From NCBI GenBank assembly GCA_028284125.1, contig JANQSI010000013.1, positions 310,001 through 374,000 of the forward strand: 64,000 nt of DNA. The letters run 5' to 3'. The position numbers and the translations under genes were made by a program. The notes below the pieces were generated by a model. The model saw only the letters and a program-made list of their open reading frames with translations, made no database searches and had not been told where the DNA came from. Source of the DNA: Cyclobacteriaceae bacterium. GTDB lineage: Bacteria > Bacteroidota > Bacteroidia > Cytophagales > Cyclobacteriaceae. How positions within the stretch are numbered: position 1 is the first letter of the stretch; every line of letters starts with the position of its first letter. This document shows positions 1-8,760 of the stretch, piece by piece.

Positions 1-166
1 GATAACTAGGTTGAAAAGTAGGTTGTCGAGATGGCTCATAAGTCTGCAGTGAGTCAGTTTCTGTAGTGTCTTGAGGTACTTGCTGAAAAAACAGTCCTTC
101 CGCTTCTGCCTGGAAGGCAAAGCCAAAGAGTGAACAAAGGACTAGTATATAGGCGTGAATTTTCAA
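1..166 (-). CDS. sprA: N-terminal fragment of probable gliding/T9SS protein SprA (cut by window edge)
   Basis: An open frame runs off the left edge. It starts at a TTG (complement 166-164) and encodes a signal peptide (KIHAYILVLCSLFGFAFQ) followed by an acidic, Gln/Thr-rich stretch. Only about 55 residues are visible, so homology cannot be read from the fragment itself. The name rests on synteny: in Bacteroidota sprA, the huge outer-membrane translocon of the type IX secretion system, commonly lies directly downstream of ruvA and near maeB, exactly as here. The T9SS substrate at 16.5 kb fits. It could be another exported protein. Confidence 0.6.
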   Translation of the reverse strand, partial: MKIHAYILVLCSLFGFAFQAEAEGLFFQQVPQDTTETDSLQTYEPSRQPTFQPSY

Positions 167-187
167 AAAAATCTCTACTCGATTAGG

Positions 188-781
188 TTATGCCCGTTTG
201 AGTGCCTGCTTAATCAATTCTTCCAGCTTAATCTCTTCACCATACTCCTTCATAATCGAATTGATCGTTTTATCCGCTACAGACTTGTTTATACCCAAAG
301 TGGTTAAGGCTGATAACGCCTCATTTTTCAAGGTATTATCAAAATTCGGAGCTATTTCCGTTGTTTTGTCCAAAAGACCCTCTTTTTTCATCTTATCCTT
401 CAATTCAAGGACAATTCGTTGCGCCGTTTTGCCACCAATACCCTTTACCCGCTGAATAGTAGCGACATCCTCTTGGGCGATAGCGGCTTGAAGTTCTTTT
501 GCGTCCAAGGAAGATAAGATCATCAGTGCAGTGCTGGGTCCCACTCCGTTGATTGAAAGCAGATCTAAAAATCGCTTTTTTTCAGATTGCTCGTAAAATC
601 CAAACAGGGTATGCGAATCTTCTTTGACGTGTAAATACGTGTTGATTAGAAGGTCTTCCTTGTCTTTGATTTGTGAGTAGGTATTTAAGCTGATTTTCAC
701 TTCGTATCCAACTCCACCTACATCTACAATGACGTGCGTGGGATCTTTGTAGGCGAGTTTTCCCTTTAGGTAGGTAATCAT
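188..781 (-). CDS. ruvA: Holliday junction branch migration protein RuvA
   Basis: RuvA binds the four-way Holliday junction and loads the RuvB motor during recombinational repair. The 197-residue product opens with the usual RuvA N-terminus (MITYLKGKLAYKDPTHVIVD), an OB fold, followed by helix-hairpin-helix motifs (FLDLLSINGVGPSTALMIL; IQRVKGIGGKTAQRIVLELK) and a C-terminal three-helix domain. The open frame extends upstream to 841, but family length and the N-terminal motif favour the ATG at 781. A TAnnTTTG-like box (complement of 787-794) just upstream of that ATG would give an almost leaderless transcript; this is tentative. ruvB is not in the window. Confidence 0.96.
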   Translation of the reverse strand: MITYLKGKLAYKDPTHVIVDVGGVGYEVKISLNTYSQIKDKEDLLINTYLHVKEDSHTLFGFYEQSEKKRFLDLLSINGVGPSTALMILSSLDAKELQAAIAQEDVATIQRVKGIGGKTAQRIVLELKDKMKKEGLLDKTTEIAPNFDNTLKNEALSALTTLGINKSVADKTINSIMKEYGEEIKLEELIKQALKRA

Positions 782-898
782 GGACCCAAATCTATTTAAT
801 TCAGGGGATTTTGCTAATTCAAGCAGCGATTTTGAATCCAAAAGAGAAACTCCGAGATTCGTGACCTCTAGGAAAGGTCAGCACTAATTAATTCATCA

Positions 899-1666
899 AT
901 GAGAAACTTGATCGACCGTATTTATGATACCATAAAGGCGAAAAAGAAAATCAAGCCCAAGCAAGAACCAAACATCAATTCAGGCGATGCTGACGTGATA
1001 GGAAAAGAGTTTCTGAACTATTTCATCAAGTTGGGAGAATTAAAAAGTACAGATCAAGTTTTGGACGTTGGTTCAGGTTATGGAAGGATGGCTGTTGCTC
1101 TAAGCAGTTTTCTGTCTTCAGAAGGCTCCTATGAAGGAATTGAAATCATTCCAAAAGGAGTTGATTGGTGCACTAAAAACATCACACCAAATTTCAAGAA
1201 TTTCCATTTTCAATTAATCGATGTAAAAAACGATCGGTATAACCCCGCTGGCAAACAAAAAGCTTCTCAATTCAAATTTCCATTTGAGGACGCATCGTTT
1301 GATTTCATTTTTCTCACTTCGGTTTTTACTCACATGCTTCCAGCTGATCTTGAAAATTACCTTTCTGAGATTTCAAGGGTTTTAAAAAAGGGTGGAAAAA
1401 CATTCATTACCTATTTTCTTCTGAATGATAAATCAAAAGAACTCATATCAGAAGGCGAGAGCCTTCATAAGCTGCCTTTTGATTATGAAAATTGTCGGAT
1501 AGAATATCAAGAAGACCCAGAACACATCATTGCCTACGAAGAAACGGATGTGATAAACTTGTATACCAAATATGGTCTTGATTTCTCCTCCACTCATTAC
1601 GGAAATTGGTGTGGAAGAGAAGATTTCGTTTCCCATCAAGACATAGTGATTGGCACTAAGTATTAA
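899..1666 (+). CDS. Class I SAM-dependent methyltransferase
   Basis: This 255-residue protein has the glycine-rich SAM-binding motif I (VLDVGSGYGRMAVAL) at about residues 60-74 and an acidic motif near FPFEDASFDFIFLTSVFTHM, typical of Methyltransf_11/25 enzymes. A lysine-rich N-terminal extension of about 40 residues precedes the fold. The substrate cannot be predicted. The gene is divergent from ruvA and ends 8 bp before the convergent maeB stop, so it is probably transcribed alone. Confidence 0.85.
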   Translation: MRNLIDRIYDTIKAKKKIKPKQEPNINSGDADVIGKEFLNYFIKLGELKSTDQVLDVGSGYGRMAVALSSFLSSEGSYEGIEIIPKGVDWCTKNITPNFKNFHFQLIDVKNDRYNPAGKQKASQFKFPFEDASFDFIFLTSVFTHMLPADLENYLSEISRVLKKGGKTFITYFLLNDKSKELISEGESLHKLPFDYENCRIEYQEDPEHIIAYEETDVINLYTKYGLDFSSTHYGNWCGREDFVSHQDIVIGTKY

Positions 1667-1674
1667 AATTCGGT

Positions 1675-3954
1675 CTACAACTTCTCCTTATCTGTCACTC
1701 CAGCATCGACCACCGCGATTGTTACCATATTGAAAATTTCACGGACTGAGCTTCCAAGTTGAAGTACTTGTACAGATTTTTTCATTCCCATCAATATCGG
1801 ACCAATCACTTCAGCTCCACCCATTTCCATCATCGTTTTATAGGCTATGTTTCCAGACTGTAGATCGGGAAAAATAAGTGTGTTGACCTGGTGTCCAGCT
1901 AAATCACTAAATGGATAAAGCTCTTCCAACAATTTCTTGTTCAATGCAATATTTGCCTGAATATCTCCATCAATAATTAAGTCCGGCCATCGTTCTTTGG
2001 CAAGCTTGACCGCTTTTGAAACCTTCTCAGGAATTGCGCCTCTTGAAGATCCAAAATTGGAATAGGAAAGTGCTGCCATTTTCGGTTCGGTATCAAAAAA
2101 TTTGACCGATCTGCTGGTTAGGCCAATAATTTCAACCAATTCCTCTGAAGTTGGATTGACATTGACACTGGTGTCTGCAAGGAAGAAATTCCCTTTCGAA
2201 GTGTTCACGATGTACATGCCTGCCACTTTGTTGACACCTTCCTCAACGCCAACAATATGGATGGCTGGCAAGACAGTTCGTGGATAGTCATTGGAAAGAC
2301 CTGAAATCAAAACATCGGCTTCTCCTTTTTCAACCATCATCATTCCAAAGTAGGTGCGGCTGGTCATGGCTTTTCGAGCCATGTGTAAGGTCATACCTTT
2401 TCTTTGTCGCATCAAGGCGTAGGTTTCAGCAAACTCATCAACCTTATCCGGGTGTTCATGTGGATCAATGATTTCGCAATCACTAATCGCATCTAAATCA
2501 TTTTCCTTGATGAGTTTATCTATTACTGCCCGCTTACCCATCAGGATCGGTTCCCCGATACCTGTATCCAGTGTCATTTGTGCAGCTTTCAGAATGTTGA
2601 CATGGTCAGCTTCCGCAAAAACCACCTTCTTAGGATTTTGCTTAGCTCTGTTCACCAATCGAGAAACCAACCGTTGATCAATGCCAACACGCTCAAGCAG
2701 TTCTTCTTCGTATTTCTTCCAATCCGAAATTCCGTCACCAGCTACGCCTGAATCCATTGCGGCTTTGGCAACAGCCGGTGAAATGGTGGTTATCAGACGT
2801 GGGTCCATTGGCTTTGGAATCAGGTATTCCTTTCCAAATTTTATGTTTTTAGCCCCGTAGGCCTTGAGAACCATGTCTGGTACCTGTTCTTTGGTAAGGT
2901 CTGCAATTGACTTGACTGCCGCCAACTTCATTTCTTCATTGATTTCAGTAGCACGAACATCCAAGGCACCTCGGAAAATGTAAGGGAATCCAAGCACATT
3001 GTTTACCTGATTTGGATGATCAGATCTACCTGTTGCCATTACCACATCATCTCTTGTTTTCATGGCCAAATCATAAGCAATCTCCGGATCCGGATTAGCT
3101 AAAGCGAAAACAATTGGATTCTTCGCCATGGATTTAAGCATTTCGGGAGTGACAATATTGGCGATGGACAAGCCCAAAAACATGTCAGCTCCTTTGAGTG
3201 CCTCGGAAATGGTATCGCACTTAGTATCTACCGCATACCTGGCTTTGATTTCATCCAGTGCTTCCCGATTCTTGTTAAGAATTCCTTTGCTATCGGCCAT
3301 CAAAATATTTTCCTTCTTCGCTCCGAGGCTGACATACAGGTCTGTACATGCGATTGCTGCTGCCCCTGCTCCACTAACTACAATTTTTATGTCCTCGATT
3401 TTCTTTCCTACAATCTCCAAAGCATTAATCAATGCTGCACTTGAGATGATAGCTGTTCCATGTTGATCATCGTGCATGATCGGAATGTTCATCTCTTTCC
3501 GAAGGGTTTGCTCGATTTTGAAACTTTCAGGTGCTTTTATATCCTCAAGGTTGATGCCTCCAAACGTTGGCTCCAAGGACTTGACAATTTCTATGAATTT
3601 GTCTGGATCTTCTTCGTTGATTTCAATATCAAAAACATCAATTCCAGCGAATTTTTTGAAGAGAACACCCTTACCCTCCATCACCGGTTTGGATGCTTCA
3701 GGACCGATATTACCAAGTCCAAGGACTGCCGTTCCATTGGAAATAACTCCGACGAGATTTCCTTTAGCGGTGTATCGGTAAACATCTTCTGGAGTATCGG
3801 CAATGGCGAGGCAGGGCTCGGCAACTCCCGGAGAATAAGCTAACGCCAAATCATGCTGACTGCTAACAGACTTAGTGGAGTTGACTTCAATTTTACCTGG
3901 CGGCTTGTTTTCGTGGTATTCAAGCGCCTCTTTGCGTCGGATCTTAGAACTCAT
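1675..3954 (-). CDS. maeB: NADP-dependent malic enzyme with C-terminal phosphotransacetylase-like domain
   Basis: It catalyses oxidative decarboxylation of malate to pyruvate, linking the TCA cycle to pyruvate and NADPH supply. The 759 residues split into the malic N-terminal domain (about 15-155, with the conserved stretch HDDQHGTAIISSAALINALE), the NAD(P)-binding domain (about 160-410, IVVSGAGAAAIACTDLYVSLG) and a PTA/PTB domain (about 430-755, TSRTYFGMMMVEKGEADVLI). That is the full MaeB architecture, in which the PTA-like part is regulatory rather than catalytic. Its position beside ruvA and sprA is common in Bacteroidota. Confidence 0.96.
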   Translation of the reverse strand: MSSKIRRKEALEYHENKPPGKIEVNSTKSVSSQHDLALAYSPGVAEPCLAIADTPEDVYRYTAKGNLVGVISNGTAVLGLGNIGPEASKPVMEGKGVLFKKFAGIDVFDIEINEEDPDKFIEIVKSLEPTFGGINLEDIKAPESFKIEQTLRKEMNIPIMHDDQHGTAIISSAALINALEIVGKKIEDIKIVVSGAGAAAIACTDLYVSLGAKKENILMADSKGILNKNREALDEIKARYAVDTKCDTISEALKGADMFLGLSIANIVTPEMLKSMAKNPIVFALANPDPEIAYDLAMKTRDDVVMATGRSDHPNQVNNVLGFPYIFRGALDVRATEINEEMKLAAVKSIADLTKEQVPDMVLKAYGAKNIKFGKEYLIPKPMDPRLITTISPAVAKAAMDSGVAGDGISDWKKYEEELLERVGIDQRLVSRLVNRAKQNPKKVVFAEADHVNILKAAQMTLDTGIGEPILMGKRAVIDKLIKENDLDAISDCEIIDPHEHPDKVDEFAETYALMRQRKGMTLHMARKAMTSRTYFGMMMVEKGEADVLISGLSNDYPRTVLPAIHIVGVEEGVNKVAGMYIVNTSKGNFFLADTSVNVNPTSEELVEIIGLTSRSVKFFDTEPKMAALSYSNFGSSRGAIPEKVSKAVKLAKERWPDLIIDGDIQANIALNKKLLEELYPFSDLAGHQVNTLIFPDLQSGNIAYKTMMEMGGAEVIGPILMGMKKSVQVLQLGSSVREIFNMVTIAVVDAGVTDKEKL

Positions 3955-4006
3955 TGGTTACGGTTGATAATCAACCAAAGGTCATGAACAAATAGAGAAT
4001 AAAAAA

Positions 4007-5092
4007 CTATGCGTTAGGTTTTTCTTTTTCTATGTCAGATGGAGTCTTGAATGTACCTAATATTGCCTCTATCTCTCTGATAAAATTCTTCTTTTTCGTT
4101 CCCGGAGAATAAACATAGCCCTCTATGTAATAGATCATGCCTTGTTTTTCATCTACTATTGTATAGCTCAAGAAAGGTCCTCCTCCGGAGTTGTCACTTA
4201 CTCGCCAAAGGCTCCTGGCTTCTACTGCAAAATTTCCATTGAAGTTGACTCGCTCAGTGAAGACATTAATGATTTCCTGTCTTGCGATATACAGCGACGG
4301 CTTTTCACTGTCTCTTAAGTTGGTCTGGGTTATTCGATCTCTAAATGCTCCAATGTCGTTGAACATATTTCGGTCTCGATACGGCTCATAATAGATGAAA
4401 ACACTTTGTTCTGTTTGATCACCCAGCTTTCTGAACCATACGAAATTCCTTAGGTCTTTTGCTCGATCCCATCCATATGGAATAGACATTTCGACTCCAT
4501 GGTTTTCTTTCAACTGTCTTTCGAGCCCGCTTTCTCTTTTGTTGAAAATCTTTTGCTGCACAATTTTTTTCGCTGATCCTTCAAAAAATTCACGGATCTG
4601 GGCTCGATTGTACCTGATTTTTTCAGCTAAAAATTCTTCTGATGCACCAAAAAGAAACATCACGTTTTGTCCTTTTGCAAACTCATCTTTCCGGATACGC
4701 ATGAAGATCGTTGTGTCTCGTTTGATTTGATTCAACGCCTGCGCAGTGAAATACTTTTGGAGTGCTCGGCTATCTTGGGTTCTGCTGTCGAGAGTAGTCA
4801 CAAATACCATATTAGTGGCAGATTTCAAGGTGGTGTTCAGTCGTCTTGGACTGACTTTACTCACATTAAAAAGTGGCTCGTCCTGGGGCAATCCACGCAT
4901 CGCAGCGAGGAATGTTCGTTTCACCTCCAACCCAAGCCCGACCGTATCTGCCCATTGGGTTGAGTCCATTACAAGAATGATTTCATCTGGTTCACCGCGT
5001 GCATTCTTTTGGTAACTGGACTTTCCATTGCTATCGGTATCTCCACAGGCAAACAGAAATAATGCAAGAAGGGCAAACAAGTATTTTGACAT
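4007..5092 (-). CDS. DUF4837 family lipoprotein
   Basis: The protein has 361 residues with a lipoprotein signal peptide; the lipobox ends at Cys16 (FALLALFLFAC). The remainder resembles the Bacteroidota-specific DUF4837 family, for which I know no biochemical function. It is a soluble periplasmic or surface-facing domain with no membrane segments after the signal. It sits immediately downstream of the LysM lytic transglycosylase on the same strand, with a 70-bp gap, so a role at the cell envelope is a reasonable inference, nothing more. Confidence 0.8.
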   Translation of the reverse strand: MSKYLFALLALFLFACGDTDSNGKSSYQKNARGEPDEIILVMDSTQWADTVGLGLEVKRTFLAAMRGLPQDEPLFNVSKVSPRRLNTTLKSATNMVFVTTLDSRTQDSRALQKYFTAQALNQIKRDTTIFMRIRKDEFAKGQNVMFLFGASEEFLAEKIRYNRAQIREFFEGSAKKIVQQKIFNKRESGLERQLKENHGVEMSIPYGWDRAKDLRNFVWFRKLGDQTEQSVFIYYEPYRDRNMFNDIGAFRDRITQTNLRDSEKPSLYIARQEIINVFTERVNFNGNFAVEARSLWRVSDNSGGGPFLSYTIVDEKQGMIYYIEGYVYSPGTKKKNFIREIEAILGTFKTPSDIEKEKPNA

Positions 5093-5162
5093 GATGTCTG
5101 ATTTTAGGCTAAAGTTGCAACAAAAATTATTCCCAGAATTCGTGATTTTGTATTCCCAGGGA

Positions 5163-6545
5163 TTATTTGACTGGAATTACCAGGGATTGGCCTGGTTGTA
5201 TCGTATTGGAAGCAAGTTTGTTGGCTGTTTTCAGCTTTTCGATGGTCGTGTTGTTTTCCTTGCTGATACTCCACAATGAATCTCCGGAACGTACTTTGTA
5301 GATCTGTTGGCCATCTTTTACAACTACCTTATCTTCATTCTTCACCGCCTCAGGAAGATCAACCGTGTAAAGTTTTTTGGTTTGTTCGCTGTAAGTAGGA
5401 AGAACCCAAATGTTCAGTCTTTGCCCGATTCGAATCATGCTTCCCCTGATTCCGTTCCAAGCTCTCAAATCTGAAACTCGGACATGATATTTTCTTGCGA
5501 TTGTTCCTAAGACATCTCCACTTCTTACTCGGTAAGTCAATTTCTTTCGTCCATACGTACTTCCGGGAGTATTTCTCGCCAAGTATTGCAATTCCTTTTT
5601 CCCAACCTTTGAAGCCGTGTCGTAGAGGAATTTTCGATTGGCTACAACTTCTGCTTTTATGTCTTCAGGTATCCGAAGTGCGAAATCTCGTGTTCCTTCC
5701 GGAAGTGCACCTCGTTTTATTTGAGGATTCAATTTCAAGAGATCATCCAAGCAAGCGTCTACTTGTACTTGATTGCTGAATGTTTCCAAATGGAAATACT
5801 GACTTACCATTATCGTGTCCCACCTTGGACTGAACTCTTCTGGTTCTTCCTGGAAGTTATGAAGGTCTAGATGATTGAACAGGTAAGTAATGGCCACAAA
5901 TTGTGGAACATACGATCTTGTTTCTCTTGGAAGGTATCGATAAACCTCCCAGAATTTTCTTTTATACCCGCTTCTTCGAATGGCTTTTCTAACGTTACCT
6001 GGGCCACAGTTGTAAGCTGCCAATGCCAATTCCCAACTGTCAAACATTCGATACAAATCCTTCAAGTGTCGGCAGGCCGCATCCGTCGCTTCATATGGGT
6101 CCATTCGCTCATCAACATACCAACCATTTCTCAATCCGTACATTTTCCCGGTTGAGGAAATGAATTGCCATAGTCCAACTGCATTTGCCCTAGAAATGGC
6201 ATTAGGACGTAATCCCGACTCAACAATTGATAAATATTTCAACTCATCAGGAAGTCCGTGTCTTGCGAGTGCTTCCGAAAAGATTGGAAAAAACAATTCC
6301 TTCCTCTTAATAATGTCTCTGGTGTATTCTCTGTTTCTCACGGAGAAATAGTCGACAAAGGCCATCACCCGTTGATTGAAGTTCAAGGGGATTTCTCCTT
6401 CAATACACTGGATTCGATCCGCAACTTCTTCGTAGGTGTTGTCTGGAATGAAGTCAACAACTAGTTCCTCGTCTTGTGCCCATAAGCACATGGAAGTGCT
6501 GATGAACAACACGTATGTTATTTTCCGTAAAAGATCTGAAGTCAT
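5163..6545 (-). CDS. mltD: MltD-like lytic transglycosylase with two LysM domains
   Basis: The 460-residue enzyme would cleave peptidoglycan glycan strands with 1,6-anhydro product formation. After a signal peptide (about 1-23) an SLT/GH23 domain spans about residues 90-230: the catalytic glutamate is Glu109 in KYLSIVESGLRPNA, followed by AVGLWQFISSTGKMYGL and the ALAAYNCGPGNVRKA motif. Two LysM peptidoglycan-binding repeats follow at about 338-383 (YRVRSGDVLGTIARKY) and 414-460 (YKVRSGDSLWSISKEN). This is the canonical MltD layout. Neighbours tatA and the EnvC-like gene place it in an envelope cluster. Confidence 0.93.
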   Translation of the reverse strand: MTSDLLRKITYVLFISTSMCLWAQDEELVVDFIPDNTYEEVADRIQCIEGEIPLNFNQRVMAFVDYFSVRNREYTRDIIKRKELFFPIFSEALARHGLPDELKYLSIVESGLRPNAISRANAVGLWQFISSTGKMYGLRNGWYVDERMDPYEATDAACRHLKDLYRMFDSWELALAAYNCGPGNVRKAIRRSGYKRKFWEVYRYLPRETRSYVPQFVAITYLFNHLDLHNFQEEPEEFSPRWDTIMVSQYFHLETFSNQVQVDACLDDLLKLNPQIKRGALPEGTRDFALRIPEDIKAEVVANRKFLYDTASKVGKKELQYLARNTPGSTYGRKKLTYRVRSGDVLGTIARKYHVRVSDLRAWNGIRGSMIRIGQRLNIWVLPTYSEQTKKLYTVDLPEAVKNEDKVVVKDGQQIYKVRSGDSLWSISKENNTTIEKLKTANKLASNTIQPGQSLVIPVK

Positions 6546-6574
6546 AAATCAGATAGGGTGATTAACGAAATGTA

Positions 6575-6805
6575 TTAAGACTTAGGTTCTTCTTTGACCC
6601 CTTCGTCAATTTCGTTCTTTATTTCTTTGGTAGCATCCTTGAACTCCCTGATTCCTTTTCCCATTCCCCGTGCTATTTCAGGAATTTTCTTGGCTCCAAA
6701 AAACACTAAAATAAAGAGTGCGATAATCAGCATTTCCCAACCACCGGGCATCCATAATAGTACTGTCTGCATTGCTTTAATATTTAGAAGATCAAAGATA
6801 GGCAT
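6575..6805 (-). CDS. tatA: Sec-independent translocase subunit TatA/TatE
   Basis: A 76-residue protein with one N-terminal transmembrane helix ([20 protein letters not shown]), the FGxKKxPE hinge and an amphipathic, charged helix, all typical of TatA, which oligomerises to form the Tat pore for folded proteins. The first ATG gives an 11-residue extra N-terminus; the ATG at 6772 ([12 protein letters not shown]) is closer to the family length and is also possible. TatC is not present in the window, so the partner lies elsewhere. Confidence 0.92.
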   Translation of the reverse strand: MPIFDLLNIKAMQTVLLWMPGGWEMLIIALFILVFFGAKKIPEIARGMGKGIREFKDATKEIKNEIDEGVKEEPKS

Positions 6806-6839
6806 ATAAAAACGGACATTTACTGCCCTTTGTTAACAA

Positions 6840-8033
6840 TTATTTCAGTGCAAGCCATTTTTCAGGGTCCAATTTGGTGCGCTCTTTCCACACCTGGAAT
6901 TCCAATTCTGATATTCCATCCTTGTTGGTGTAAACTTCTCCGATAATGTCATCGGCGCTTACTCTTTGGCCTTTGGTTACGTTCACAGATTTTAGCCGAG
7001 CATAAACGGTGTAGTAATCTCCGTGTCGAACGATCACAATATTATGCATGCTTTCAATCACAGCTATTTGAGTAACCACTCCTTCAAATACGGCTTTTAC
7101 TTTGGTGTCTTTTTCCGTTTGAATACCTACTCCATCGTTGATAATGGTTATTCTTTTCAGAACAGGATGTTGCTGTTTTCCAAACTTGGACGAAATAAAA
7201 CCCGAACTGACCGGCCAGGTCATTTTCGTTTTGTTTGATTCAAACAAACGAGATAGTTCTGCCTCACTTGCAGAAACTGCAGTTGAGACATTTTTCGATT
7301 TCTCTACTTCTGATTCGACAATACTGGCAATCAATGTATTCAACTTTTCAATCGCCTTCTTCCTGTCATTGACTTCTTTTCTGAGTTGCCGTTCTCGTTT
7401 ACTTAGCTGAGCAATGAGTGCGGATTGTTTTTGTTTGGAATTCGCCAGTTTCCGACTTTCTCGTACTTGTTGATTGAGCAAGATCTGCTGTTCGGATCGT
7501 TTCGCCTGAACCTGACTTCTCTGCACGCTCAACTCTTTGGTTACTTCGTCAATTTGTTGAGCTTGTAAACGTCTAGCTTCGCTGTATTGCTCGAGGTACT
7601 TTAGACGCTGCAGCAATTGATTGAAGTTCTTGGCAGAGAAGAGAAACATCAACCTGCTGTTGCCTTTATTGGATTTATAGGAAGCATAAATCTGATCAGC
7701 ATACTCTTGCTTGAGGTTTTTTAAATCGTTCTGAAGTGCGGATACAACAATACTGAGATCAGAAATTTCACCATCCAAAATCTTTATTTCCGATGCGATG
7801 GAATTGATCAAGGATTGTCTTGCCTTGATCTGCTGATTGAGTGCTTGCAACTGGCCAAGCGTAACTTGCTTTTGAGATGCGGTTTCTTCAAGAATTCGTT
7901 CAGCTTCAGCAATTCTCCTTAAGTTTTCTTTTTTCTCTTGTTCTAATTCGCTTTTGGATTTTTGAGCGGTGGAGAGAGCAGGAATAAGTAAAAGGAAAAC
8001 CAGAAATAGACCGAAGATCTTATTTCCTAACAT
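6840..8033 (-). CDS. EnvC-like murein hydrolase activator (degenerate M23 domain)
   Basis: The protein has 397 residues from the ATG at 8033, chosen because a clear signal peptide follows (MLGNKIFGLFLVFLLLIPALS); the longer frame to 8159 lacks one. Residues about 25-260 are a long coiled coil and the last 110 residues a LytM/M23 fold. The zinc ligands of active M23 peptidases are missing: the usual HxGxD is INDGVGI and the HxH motif is ELEFQV. This is the pattern of EnvC-type proteins, which activate amidases at the division site instead of cutting themselves. The gene overlaps the end of the DUF4292 gene by 14 bp, implying translational coupling. Confidence 0.88.
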   Translation of the reverse strand: MLGNKIFGLFLVFLLLIPALSTAQKSKSELEQEKKENLRRIAEAERILEETASQKQVTLGQLQALNQQIKARQSLINSIASEIKILDGEISDLSIVVSALQNDLKNLKQEYADQIYASYKSNKGNSRLMFLFSAKNFNQLLQRLKYLEQYSEARRLQAQQIDEVTKELSVQRSQVQAKRSEQQILLNQQVRESRKLANSKQKQSALIAQLSKRERQLRKEVNDRKKAIEKLNTLIASIVESEVEKSKNVSTAVSASEAELSRLFESNKTKMTWPVSSGFISSKFGKQQHPVLKRITIINDGVGIQTEKDTKVKAVFEGVVTQIAVIESMHNIVIVRHGDYYTVYARLKSVNVTKGQRVSADDIIGEVYTNKDGISELEFQVWKERTKLDPEKWLALK

Positions 8034-8760
8034 ACCGACTTGGAACTTTGAACGGAAACGATAGTGGTATTTGCTCGATAACGAGCTTGTTGTAAGATAT
8101 GTCGACTTCTGTATTAGGCCTGAGTTCTGATTCATAGTCAATAACCGCGGATATTTCATTCGGAAATACCTCCTGGTCTACCATCACAAAATCACCGTAA
8201 TTTACGGAAATTGTATTTTTTGTCGAATCGTCGGAAACTTCTACTTTTTCCAGCTTGTGTGATTTGGCACCTATGAAATTGCTGAAATTGAATTGGCCTT
8301 TCTTCGTTTGGTATGAGAAATAACCATTGTCTTTTTCCAATTTTTGATTTCTGTAAGGCTCAGATAGATTACCTAAAATCACCGATTGGATCATATCAAA
8401 GCTGAAGTCAAATCCATATTTTTCGGAAAGCTCGTTGAAGTTGTACTCATAATATTCTTTATCCAGCTTGTTAATAACAAGAACACGGTTTCTGTCAACA
8501 AGAACGCGGGCAGCCTCTAACCCAAGTCCTGGCGTGATCGATATCCAAATGACACTGTCTTTTTGTATTCTGAAGTTTGCCGTTGCAGAAACTTTCTTGT
8601 CTTCATGATCAAATTTGAATTTGGCTTTTGAAGTCAAGTACTCAAATTCAGGATCTATAATCTCTAATTTTTCTTTTCCTCCGGATAAAAATGCTTTGTT
8701 TCTCTTGCAAGAAGAAAGGATGAGCAAACTTAGAAGAGAGAGAAGCAATAACTTATTCAT
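8020..8760 (-). CDS. DUF4292 lipoprotein
   Basis: A 246-residue protein with a lipoprotein signal (LLSLLILSSC, Cys18) and a DUF4292-type beta-rich body containing ISITPGLGLEAARVLVDRNR. The family is reminiscent of LolA/LolB-like lipoprotein carriers, but I infer no confirmed function. It overlaps the TPR gene upstream by 8 bp and the EnvC-like gene downstream by 14 bp. The order flippase - nucleotidyltransferase - TPR - DUF4292 - M23 is a recurring Bacteroidota arrangement. Confidence 0.82.
   Translation of the reverse strand: MNKLLLLSLLSLLILSSCKRNKAFLSGGKEKLEIIDPEFEYLTSKAKFKFDHEDKKVSATANFRIQKDSVIWISITPGLGLEAARVLVDRNRVLVINKLDKEYYEYNFNELSEKYGFDFSFDMIQSVILGNLSEPYRNQKLEKDNGYFSYQTKKGQFNFSNFIGAKSHKLEKVEVSDDSTKNTISVNYGDFVMVDQEVFPNEISAVIDYESELRPNTEVDISYNKLVIEQIPLSFPFKVPSRYVRK

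Noticed and set aside
3128-3843. Overlapping plus-strand frames opposite maeB
   Set aside because: Shadow frames without start context, family match or codon bias, opposite a strongly conserved gene.
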